Positions 1 to 5,487 of a stretch of DNA of 10,489 nucleotides are shown here, piece after piece (within the stretch, counting starts at the first letter, position 1; each line of letters starts with the position of its first letter). This DNA comes from an uncultured Eubacteriales bacterium (GTDB taxonomy: Bacteria; Bacillota; Clostridia; Monoglobales; Monoglobaceae). The notes under the pieces were generated by a model, which saw only the letters and a list, made by a program, of their open reading frames with translations, had not been told where the DNA came from and ran no database searches. The position numbers were made by a program, and so were the translations under genes. Location: NCBI GenBank assembly GCA_900552305.1, contig URZD01000065.1, positions 1 to 10,489 of the forward strand, read 5' to 3'.

Positions 1-95
1 TCGGCTGCCGTATCTTCCGCAAAGGTTGGAACAAATGCCGCCGACTGTACAATGAGTGTAGCCGCAAGCGCTAAAATACCTAATCTTTTTTTCAT
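1..95 (-). CDS. Secreted protein, N-terminal fragment (cut by window edge)
   Basis: Only the first 31 codons are in the window. They read as a classical Sec signal peptide: a basic start (MKKR), a hydrophobic core (LGILALAATLIV) and a likely signal peptidase I site after residue 26 (PTFA before ED). There is no lipobox cysteine, so the product is probably exported or wall-associated rather than a lipoprotein. The start is supported by AAAGGAG at 104-110, 8 nt before the ATG. The gene faces the same way as the transporter operon that ends at 389, but about 290 bp of hairpin-rich spacer separates them, so it probably has its own promoter. The function cannot be stated from this fragment. Confidence 0.72.
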   Translation of the reverse strand, partial: MKKRLGILALAATLIVQSAAFVPTFAEDTAA

Positions 96-244
96 AACCA
101 ACGCTCCTTTTCTTTTTTGTGAGCATATGCAAAACGCAATGTGTACTTAATCAAAAGTCGTGGCATTGCCGTAATTACGAGCGCTTTTTGCATCCTGCTC
201 AATTTTTTATATAACCGCAGCGTCCGAGGTCTGTCGGGGATGAC

Positions 245-291
245 CGTGTGCCGTACGCGCGGCACGTTTTATTCGTACCGCGCGGCACACG
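245..291. other. GC-rich extended hairpin
   Basis: The outer arms CGTGTGCCG (245-253) and CGGCACACG (283-291) are perfectly complementary over 9 bp. On the minus strand an inner stem CGCGGTAC/GTGCCGCG (8 bp, one G-U pair) closes a 9-nt loop, with a 4-nt CGTA bulge on one side. It is the second of two adjacent hairpins downstream of the binding-protein gene that stops at 389. No T-run follows on either strand, so it is not a standard intrinsic terminator. It may protect the 3' end of the operon transcript or help a factor-dependent stop. The role is inference; the fold is read from the sequence. Confidence 0.5.
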
Positions 292-292
292 T

Positions 293-333
293 GAGCCTGT
301 CGCGTCAAAGCGTGCCGCTTTGCGGTAAGGCTC
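293..333. other. Nested hairpin next to the 245-291 hairpin
   Basis: The outer arms GAGCCT (293-298) and AGGCTC (328-333) enclose a strong inner stem, CAAAGCG (306-312) and CGCTTTG (316-322), with a 3-nt loop. It is the first structured element a minus-strand transcript meets after the stop codon at 389. There is no U-run after it. Together with the neighbouring hairpin it makes an almost continuous structured block of about 90 nt at the likely end of the transporter operon. Confidence 0.45.
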
Positions 334-388
334 TGACAATCTTCGCCGCTGTGCGGATATACACAGTTTTTATGCTCTTTTGCAGCTT

Positions 389-1936
389 TTACTGCTGCGC
401 CTTGTAGTATTCGTCAAATTCCTCCTGAATGCTCTTGATATAATCGTCTATGCCGATCTTTTTAAGCTGTTCGTTCATTTCCTTTATAATCGGCTCCGGA
501 TCTACCGCACCCGTTACAATCTGCTTTGTGTATTTGCCCGTTACTGTGTCAATTTCGCTGCGAACTCTTGTGCGCTCATCGTCCTCTTTAAGACAGAAAC
601 TTAAAATCGCGTTATCGAGCTTGCTTGTTTTTGCGCGGTCGTTGTATGCTTTAAGGTCGGTCAGCTTGTTCGGGTCCTCTGTATCAAGAAGGTCGTCAAG
701 GAACACGTTTCCTATTGCCCACGAGTTACTGTAAAGGTCGTAACCCGAGCCGGGAATTGCCTTTACCGTCTTGTCGTCTATTCTCTCGTAGTGCTTACCC
801 TCTATACCGTGTACCACAAGGTTTTTGAGGTATCTGTCCGTATTGAGAAGGTTTAAAAATCTCATTACGCGGACAGGGTTTTTGCTCGACGCCGAGATTG
901 CCTGCATAGAGCCTGTTCCCGCAAGATAGTCAAGCGTAGGCTCGGTTATCTCGGTCTGGTCAAAGTCGTATGCCGTGTTCTTGAACAGCTCGGTTATCTC
1001 GGTCTGGTCAAAGTCGTATGCCGTGTTCTTGAACAGCTCCTTTGCCTTGCCCGGCTTAACCGGCTGCATCATTACAAAGGTTTTGCCTTCTTTCATTCTC
1101 TGCAGCTGGTCTGTTGCGGTCAAAACGTCGGGTCTTACATAACCCTTGTTATAAAAGTCGCGCGCTGTTTGGCAAGCCTTTAAATAGCCTTCCGTTGAAT
1201 ACGGATTTACCGATTTTCCGGCGTCCTTTGTGCCGTCTCTGAACAAAAATGACTCAACTATGTAATTTTCCTGACCGAATTTGCTTGCCGGTGTCATGTC
1301 CGTTGCCCAGTCAATCGGGTACTTGATGTCCGGCTCTTTTTCCTTAATTGTTTTCAGTACCGGCTCAAGCTCCTCGAACGACTTATACTTGTTCATGTCG
1401 ATACCGTACTTGTCGGCGATGTCCTTGCGGTAAATCCAGCCGTACTGCGTAACCATTTCCTTATAAACGGGAAGTGCGTACAGTCCGCCGTCAACCTTCG
1501 CATATTCAAGATTTTCGCGGCCGTACTCGTCCGCAATGCCCTTAAGATATGTATCAAGGTAATCGTCAAGTTTAAAAAACGCGCCCGCTCTTGAGTTGCC
1601 GACATAATCAAGCATCCATCTTGCCGCAAAGCACAGGTCAAAATACTCGTTTGCGTTTATCATCGTACTAAGCTTCTGACTGTACTGCGCGCTTGAAAGA
1701 CAGTTGAGCTTTACCGTGACGTTCAGCTTATCTTTGAGGTATTCGTTCATTTTTTCCTCAACGCTGTGAACATCGTTCTGCGGATCGACCATAAGATACC
1801 AGTTAATCTCATAAGCATCCTTGGGACAGGTGTTCATGTCCTCGTCAGCTACCTTGCTGCCACCCTTTGTGCCGCAGCCCGCGAGCATTGTCACGGACAT
1901 TGCTGCCGCAACCGCTGCTGCAATCCATTTCTTCAT
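389..1936 (-). CDS. Extracellular solute-binding lipoprotein (LplA/YtcQ type, DUF3502-like C-terminus)
   Basis: This is the substrate-binding component of a carbohydrate ABC importer, anchored to the outer face of the membrane. The 515-residue protein starts with a lipoprotein signal (TMLAGC, lipidated Cys21). The body has the large two-lobe layout of LplA/YtcQ binding proteins, including GGLYALPVYKE near residues 150-160 and SMQAISASSKNPVRVMRFLNLLNTD in the hinge region. The end (VDPEPIIKEMNEQLKKIGID) resembles the DUF3502 tail of that group. It is the last gene of the operon with the two permeases upstream. AAGGTGG lies about 7 nt before the ATG. Residues 301-316 (LFKNTAYDFDQTEITE) are repeated exactly as 317-332, an unusual internal duplication. 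The family is secure. Relatives import pectin- or xylan-derived oligosaccharides, but the substrate here is unknown. Confidence 0.93.
   Translation of the reverse strand: MKKWIAAAVAAAMSVTMLAGCGTKGGSKVADEDMNTCPKDAYEINWYLMVDPQNDVHSVEEKMNEYLKDKLNVTVKLNCLSSAQYSQKLSTMINANEYFDLCFAARWMLDYVGNSRAGAFFKLDDYLDTYLKGIADEYGRENLEYAKVDGGLYALPVYKEMVTQYGWIYRKDIADKYGIDMNKYKSFEELEPVLKTIKEKEPDIKYPIDWATDMTPASKFGQENYIVESFLFRDGTKDAGKSVNPYSTEGYLKACQTARDFYNKGYVRPDVLTATDQLQRMKEGKTFVMMQPVKPGKAKELFKNTAYDFDQTEITELFKNTAYDFDQTEITEPTLDYLAGTGSMQAISASSKNPVRVMRFLNLLNTDRYLKNLVVHGIEGKHYERIDDKTVKAIPGSGYDLYSNSWAIGNVFLDDLLDTEDPNKLTDLKAYNDRAKTSKLDNAILSFCLKEDDERTRVRSEIDTVTGKYTKQIVTGAVDPEPIIKEMNEQLKKIGIDDYIKSIQEEFDEYYKAQQ
941..1036 (-). 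repeat. Perfect 48-bp in-frame tandem duplication
   Basis: Positions 941-988 and 989-1036 are identical at all 48 bases, and identity runs on for 3 more bases (CTC) at 1037-1039. The duplication is a multiple of three and adds 16 residues (LFKNTAYDFDQTEITE) to the binding protein without breaking the frame. The lack of any synonymous difference points to a very recent event, either replication slippage or an assembly error. In my knowledge of LplA/YtcQ proteins this segment occurs once, just before the 'EP' and 'SM.AIS' motifs. Confidence 0.97.
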
Positions 1937-1985
1937 ACCAAAACCACCTTTTTTATATATTTTTTAATTTTTTACTTAAAGAACT

Positions 1986-2051
1986 TTTGCAGTATATCAT
2001 ACTGATATACTGCAAAGGGGGTACCCCCTTTGCCCGCCGCTGTTTGCGGCG
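1986..2051 (-). promoter_or_regulatory. Overlapping hairpins between permease and binding-protein genes
   Basis: Three inverted repeats fill the 132-bp gap (1937-2068) inside the operon. In transcript order they are: CGCCGC/GCGGCG (2051 to 2035, loop of 5); a perfect 22-bp palindrome at 2033-2012 centred on GTAC, which can form a 9-bp GC-rich stem with a 4-nt loop; and a 14-bp stem at 2016-1986 whose core is GCAGTATATCA with a 3-nt loop. The second and third stems share 2012-2016, so they cannot both form completely. None is followed by a U-run on the minus strand. Likely roles are mRNA processing, or stabilisation that raises binding-protein yield over permease yield, as known for intergenic hairpins in other sugar-transport operons. 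The binding-protein ribosome binding site lies outside all three stems. Confidence 0.6.
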
Positions 2052-2068
2052 TGTTTTATTTTTACGTT

Positions 2069-2953
2069 TTAGCCCTTAACCGAGCCTACGGTAAGACCCT
2101 GAATAAAGTATTTCTGGAAGAAGGGATAAACAACAAGTATCGGTCCCATAGCCACCACGCACAGAGCCATTCTTGCGCCCTCTGTCGGCAGCTTCATCAT
2201 TTCCTCCGCGGCATTTGCCATGTATTTTGAGTTTTCATTCAGCTGCTGAATATTCTGCATCATCCTTTGAAGAAGGAACTGAAGGTTATAAAGTTCCGGC
2301 TTTACAATAAACATTATCGGCAGCCACCAGTCGTTCCAGTACGACAACGCCTGAAACAGCGCTATTGTCGCAATGCCCGGCAGCGAAATCGGAATAACCA
2401 GTCTGAAAAAGATTATATACTCGTTTGCGCCGTCAAGCTCGCCGGATTCGATTATGGAAACGGGGACGTTTGATTTAAAGAAAGTCCTCATTATAATTAC
2501 ATACCACGCGTTCATCAGATACGGCAGTATCATTGCCCAAACGGTGTTCGAAAGCTTTAAAACGGTTGTGCAAACGATGTACCACGAAACGGTACCGCCC
2601 GAAAAAAGCATCGTTACCAATATATAATAGGTAAAGTGTTTTTTCCACTTAAAGTCGTTTCTTGAAAGCGGATAGGCATAAAGCGCAATAACCAGTGTGG
2701 AAAGAGCCGTGCCGACTACCGTATTAAAGATTGTAACTCCGTATGCCCTAACGATTGTAATCGGAGTTTCAAATATATAGCTATAAGCCTCGGTACTGAA
2801 TTCGTGCGGTATAATGGAATAGCCGTACTGCATAAGCGAGCTGTTGCTGCTGAGCGAGATACTAAGCACAAGCACCAGCGGAAACAGGCAGCACATCGCC
2901 ATTATAAAGAAAATTATATGTAATACTATATTGGTTTTCTTTCCTGCTGTCAT
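2069..2953 (-). CDS. Carbohydrate ABC transporter permease (YtcP/LplC type)
   Basis: This inner-membrane permease is one of the two subunits forming the translocation channel of the importer. At 294 residues it has normal length for the MalG-like family. A first hydrophobic segment at residues 10-32 is followed by further membrane segments. The cytoplasmic EAA loop that docks the ATPase is clear at about 169-188 (ESGELDGANEYIIFFRLVIP), and the protein ends with the usual GLTVGSVKG tail. AAAGGAGAGGAG precedes the ATG, and only 20 bp separate it from the stop of the other permease, so the two are co-transcribed. A structured spacer of 132 bp separates it from the binding-protein gene downstream. 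No ATPase gene is present; a shared MsmX-type ATPase encoded elsewhere is the usual arrangement for this family in Firmicutes. Confidence 0.95.
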   Translation of the reverse strand: MTAGKKTNIVLHIIFFIMAMCCLFPLVLVLSISLSSNSSLMQYGYSIIPHEFSTEAYSYIFETPITIVRAYGVTIFNTVVGTALSTLVIALYAYPLSRNDFKWKKHFTYYILVTMLFSGGTVSWYIVCTTVLKLSNTVWAMILPYLMNAWYVIIMRTFFKSNVPVSIIESGELDGANEYIIFFRLVIPISLPGIATIALFQALSYWNDWWLPIMFIVKPELYNLQFLLQRMMQNIQQLNENSKYMANAAEEMMKLPTEGARMALCVVAMGPILVVYPFFQKYFIQGLTVGSVKG

Positions 2954-2973
2954 AAGATTCTCTCCTCTCCTTT

Positions 2974-3936
2974 CTAAAACAGTGAGCTTTCGCTGTCAAT
3001 TTTGCCCGCGATAAGATTTGTCGTAAGAACAAGAATACATCCGACCACCGACTGTATAAACGCGGTTGCAGACGCTGTGCCGAGCGATGACGGACCGCCC
3101 TTTGAAATGTTCTTGTACACATATACCGGAATCGTCGTTGTCACATTGCTCAGCGATCCGGAGTCCATCGGCACCTGATAAAAAAGACCGAAGTCGCCGC
3201 CGAGTATACCGCCCACGCCCAATATTATCTGAATTGCAATAATTGTTTTAAGCATCGGCAGGGTTATCTTTGTTATCTGCTGTCTTACGTTCGCGCCGTC
3301 TATTGCCGCCGCCTCGTAAAGCTGCGTATCGATACCCGCGATTGACGAAAGATAGATTATGCAGCCGAATCCCAGCTCCTTCCAGAAGTAAACAAACACC
3401 AGAAGGAACGGCCACGGCTTTTTATCAACGTACCAATTCACCGCGTCGCGTCCGAAAAACGGCATTATGTATTTATTGACAAAGCCGTTTTCCATGTTTA
3501 GGAATGCAAGCACAATATAGCTGACAATAATCATTGACAAAAAGTGCGGCATAATAAATATCGTCTGATACGTTTTTGACGCGAGCTTTTGGCGCATCAG
3601 GCTCAACAGAATCGCAAGCGTAACGCCCAAAACCATACCGAAGAAAATGAATATCAGGTTGTATCCGATTGTGTTTCTAAGCATAATCCACAAATCGTTG
3701 GATTTGAACAGATACGAAAAGTTCTTCAGTCCGTACCACGGGCTGCCGAGTATTCCCAACCGCAGATTGATTTTTTTAAACGCCAGAATTATACCGAAAA
3801 TCGGCATATATGCAAACATAAAGGTCAGAACCGCACCTGGAAGCATCATTGTAAGCAGCGGCAGTTGTTTTTTCAACACAAGCTCGCTTTGCCGCTTTCG
3901 TCCCTTTGTCCCCACCTTTGTTTTAACAGTGTTCAT
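2974..3936 (-). CDS. Carbohydrate ABC transporter permease (LplB/YteP type)
   Basis: First gene of the importer operon and partner of the 294-residue permease. The 320-residue protein has a basic cytoplasmic start (KTKVGTKGRKRQ), a first membrane segment at about 27-53 (LLTMMLPGAVLTFMFAYMP), several more helices, and an EAA loop at about 208-227 (EAAAIDGANVRQQITKITLP). Other family signatures are the YGLKNFSYLF and PHFLSMIIVSYI stretches. The gene is preceded by AAAGG about 12 nt before the ATG, by a strong promoter at 3987-4015, and by the tandem operator at 4021-4051. Regulation by the nearby response regulator is inferred from that layout. Family assignment is firm; the substrate is not known. 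Confidence 0.95.
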   Translation of the reverse strand: MNTVKTKVGTKGRKRQSELVLKKQLPLLTMMLPGAVLTFMFAYMPIFGIILAFKKINLRLGILGSPWYGLKNFSYLFKSNDLWIMLRNTIGYNLIFIFFGMVLGVTLAILLSLMRQKLASKTYQTIFIMPHFLSMIIVSYIVLAFLNMENGFVNKYIMPFFGRDAVNWYVDKKPWPFLLVFVYFWKELGFGCIIYLSSIAGIDTQLYEAAAIDGANVRQQITKITLPMLKTIIAIQIILGVGGILGGDFGLFYQVPMDSGSLSNVTTTIPVYVYKNISKGGPSSLGTASATAFIQSVVGCILVLTTNLIAGKIDSESSLF

Positions 3937-3986
3937 AATTCACATCATCCTTTGCCGTCACATTTTTTTAATACCTTCTTAATAAT

Positions 3987-4015
3987 ATGATAACAATTAA
4001 TCTGTGCAATTTCAA
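3987..4015 (-). promoter_or_regulatory. Promoter of the importer operon
   Basis: On the minus strand the -35 box is TTGAAA (4015-4010) and the -10 box is TATCAT (3992-3987), with a 17-bp spacer. The predicted start of transcription is near 3980, giving a leader of about 44 nt before the permease ATG at 3936. The -35 box sits exactly 5 bp from the end of the tandem operator, matching the arrangement at the second binding-protein promoter. Confidence 0.75.
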
Positions 4016-4020
4016 CATGG

Positions 4021-4051
4021 AAAACTTACGATTTGTTTGAAAACTTACGAT
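4021..4051 (-). promoter_or_regulatory. Tandem-repeat operator, copy 1 (probable AraC-type regulator site)
   Basis: Read on the minus strand it is ATCGTAAGTTTT, the 7-nt CAAACAA, then ATCGTAAGTTTT again, so two 12-bp direct repeats with a 19-bp period. The whole 31 bp is identical to the copy at 5381-5411. Direct (not inverted) repeats about two helical turns apart that end next to the -35 box are typical activator sites for AraC-family DNA-binding domains. The response regulator encoded at 7290-8879 has exactly such a domain and is the obvious candidate to bind here. Binding itself is inference. Confidence 0.8.
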
Positions 4052-4072
4052 GTTTTACTAAAATCGCATTAA

Positions 4073-4111
4073 AAAAACTGTATCTCTTACAAAAAACAAG
4101 ATACAGTTTTT
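4073..4111 (-). terminator. Intrinsic terminator of the second binding-protein gene
   Basis: The arms 4073-4085 (AAAAACTGTATCT) and 4099-4111 (AGATACAGTTTTT) pair over 13 bp around a 13-nt loop. On the minus strand the core stem is followed by seven T's, so it ends the transcript of the gene that stops at 4164. The sequence is nearly symmetric and would also work on the plus strand. It separates that gene from the importer promoter just downstream. Confidence 0.85.
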
Positions 4112-4163
4112 GGTTTTTTATCTGAAATTTTACAGTCGGATTTTTATGCAAAATTGTGTTAGG

Positions 4164-5312
4164 TTAATCAGTTTCCATAGTTTTCTGCATTGCGGCTGCC
4201 GCGTCGTCGAGTGTGCCGCTGCCGTCTATATATTCTCTGACCGCCTTTTGTGCGGCATCGGAATACCTGAAATAGCTTTTGTCCGCGGCGCGGTAGTTCA
4301 GCTCGTCAAGCCGACCCGCGATTTCCTCGTTATACTCGTTATAGTCGCGTACCATTGGATTGTCGTAATAGCTGTATTTAATAGGAAGCGTTCCCAAACC
4401 CTTTACAAGCTCCAGCTGAACATCATCGCGCAGCAGATATTCAAGCAGGGCATTTGTATCGGCGTTTTTGTCGCGGTCAAGGCATTTGTTCACCGTCACA
4501 CAATAGGCCCTTGCGGTTGAATACACCCTTCCGTCCTTTATCGGCAGCTTTGTTTTGACCTTGCCCCTGACTACGCCGAAGTTATCCTGCACAAGCCTGT
4601 TCGAGCTTGTCCATGAACGCGCATACGCCGCATTTCCGCTTTTAAAGTCGGTCAGGTAATTATCGGACGCATATTCCGAATTTTCGACCAGCTCTTTATA
4701 AAGCTGTACTCCCTCGCGCACTCCGCCCGCGAGCCGCACGCACTCCTGCACCACGCAGACCATTTCCTCATCATCCACGCCCTGGATTGAGTAGCTCAAC
4801 GACGGCATATCCAAAAGCTGCATATAGTTCAGCGTTCCGTCTGTTATGTCGCTGCGGTAAAACATTACGCCCGCGTCCAGCTCGAACGGGACTCCGTAAA
4901 GGGTTTTCTTATCGTAAATAATATCCGAAAAACGGCTCGGATACTGCGCCGCGTCAAGGCTGACAGACTTGTCAAGCGGTTTAAGGTAACCCACCGCGAC
5001 AAATTCCTTCATCAGAATATCCTCGACAATCATGACATCGACCGTGACCTCGTTCCCCGCAAGTACAGAGCTTAAAATGCGGTGATTCTCCGCGCTTCTG
5101 TCAGAAAGCTCCATAAGCTTTACGGATATTCCGCGGCTGTCCGCAAACCGCTCCAGTATTTTCTTAATTGTCCCCGTGTTGTCGCGGCGAAACGCTATAA
5201 CAAGCCGTTCGCCCTGCTTTGCGGTGTCCTCCTCCGTTACCCTGCCGCAGCCGACAGCCGTGACCGCAATCAGCGCCGCTGTAAGGATAGCAATAAGTTT
5301 TTTAATATTCAT
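4164..5312 (-). CDS. Second extracellular solute-binding lipoprotein (family 1/8 type)
   Basis: A secreted sugar-binding protein unlike the 515-residue one: 382 residues, MalE/ThuE-like. It has a lipoprotein signal (AVTAVGC, lipidated Cys22), VDVMIVED in the first lobe, the family motif LYGVPFELDAGVMFYRSD in the middle, and FKSGNAAYARSWTSS before the second lobe. It has no permeases of its own beside it. It is divergent from the sensor kinase and has its own promoter and terminator. The frame is open to another ATG at 5336 (390 residues), but that codon has no ribosome binding site and lies only 3-4 nt from the predicted transcription start; the ATG at 5312 has AAAAAGGCGG upstream, though at a long spacing. 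I therefore prefer 5312, with moderate certainty. It may feed the same importer, act as ligand receptor for the kinase, or both; this is inference. Confidence 0.9.
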   Translation of the reverse strand: MNIKKLIAILTAALIAVTAVGCGRVTEEDTAKQGERLVIAFRRDNTGTIKKILERFADSRGISVKLMELSDRSAENHRILSSVLAGNEVTVDVMIVEDILMKEFVAVGYLKPLDKSVSLDAAQYPSRFSDIIYDKKTLYGVPFELDAGVMFYRSDITDGTLNYMQLLDMPSLSYSIQGVDDEEMVCVVQECVRLAGGVREGVQLYKELVENSEYASDNYLTDFKSGNAAYARSWTSSNRLVQDNFGVVRGKVKTKLPIKDGRVYSTARAYCVTVNKCLDRDKNADTNALLEYLLRDDVQLELVKGLGTLPIKYSYYDNPMVRDYNEYNEEIAGRLDELNYRAADKSYFRYSDAAQKAVREYIDGSGTLDDAAAAMQKTMETD

Positions 5313-5346
5313 AAGCGTTTTCGCCGCCTTTTTCATGTTTTATACT

Positions 5347-5375
5347 ATTTTAACAAATTTTTTTGAAATTATCAA
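5347..5375 (-). promoter_or_regulatory. Promoter of the second binding-protein gene
   Basis: On the minus strand -35 TTGATA (5375-5370) and -10 TAAAAT (5352-5347) are separated by 17 bp. The -35 box is 5 bp from the tandem operator at 5381-5411, the same spacing as at the importer promoter. Transcription should start near 5340, which argues for the downstream ATG at 5312 as the true start codon. Confidence 0.72.
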
Positions 5376-5380
5376 CACCG

Positions 5381-5411
5381 AAAACTTACGATTTGTTTGA
5401 AAACTTACGAT
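5381..5411 (-). promoter_or_regulatory. Tandem-repeat operator, copy 2, in the divergent intergenic region
   Basis: This is identical over 31 bp to the site at 4021-4051, with two ATCGTAAGTTTT repeats 19 bp apart. Identity stops at both edges, so the conserved unit is the operator and not a longer duplication. It is oriented toward the second binding-protein gene, but it also lies 38 bp upstream of the -10 box of the kinase-regulator operon, so binding could additionally affect expression of the regulatory pair. Confidence 0.8.
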
Positions 5412-5446
5412 AAATTAAGTTTGCTATTTAATTTTTGAAAAAAGTA

Positions 5447-5455
5447 TGCTATAAT
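5447..5455 (+). promoter_or_regulatory. Extended -10 promoter of the kinase-regulator operon
   Basis: TGCTATAAT combines a consensus -10 box (5450-5455) with the TG extension one base upstream. There is no good -35 box at 17 bp, which fits an extended -10 promoter. Transcription would start near 5462, leaving a leader of about 26 nt that carries ACGGAG 7 nt before the ATG at 5488. Confidence 0.7.
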
Positions 5456-5487
5456 TGAAATTAACCAATGTACAACGGAGATTTGCC

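Larger units (their letters stand above)
96..388. other. Intergenic region with hairpins, no gene
   Basis: This 293-bp gap lies between the binding-protein stop and the next gene start. The short open frames inside it have no ribosome binding site and no recognisable protein sequence. Its contents are the ribosome binding site of the leftward gene at 104-110, an 8-bp GCATATGC palindrome near 123-130, an 8-bp GTAATTAC palindrome near 171-178, and two large GC-rich hairpins at 245-333 that are listed separately. A weak TTGATT box lies upstream of the leftward gene, but no convincing -10 box stands at the right distance, so I do not call a promoter. Confidence 0.6.

Noticed and set aside
346..372. 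Small hairpin (CTGTG/CACAG) followed by T's on the plus strand
   Set aside because: The stem is only 5 bp and no plus-strand gene would use it.
2035..2060. Plus-strand terminator-like sequence (CGCCGC hairpin followed by a T-rich stretch)
   Set aside because: No plus-strand gene precedes it; the T-rich part is the end region of the minus-strand permease gene, so it was treated as one of the operon hairpins.
4021..5411. Attachment sites or transposon ends: identical 31-bp direct repeats flanking the second binding-protein gene
   Set aside because: No integrase or transposase is present, and each repeat is placed at the same distance from a promoter, which fits operators far better. Recombination between them could still delete the gene.
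5455..5487. Longer N-terminus for the kinase (start at 5455)
   Set aside because: That codon overlaps the extended -10 box and has no ribosome binding site; the ATG at 5488 has ACGGAG 7 nt upstream.
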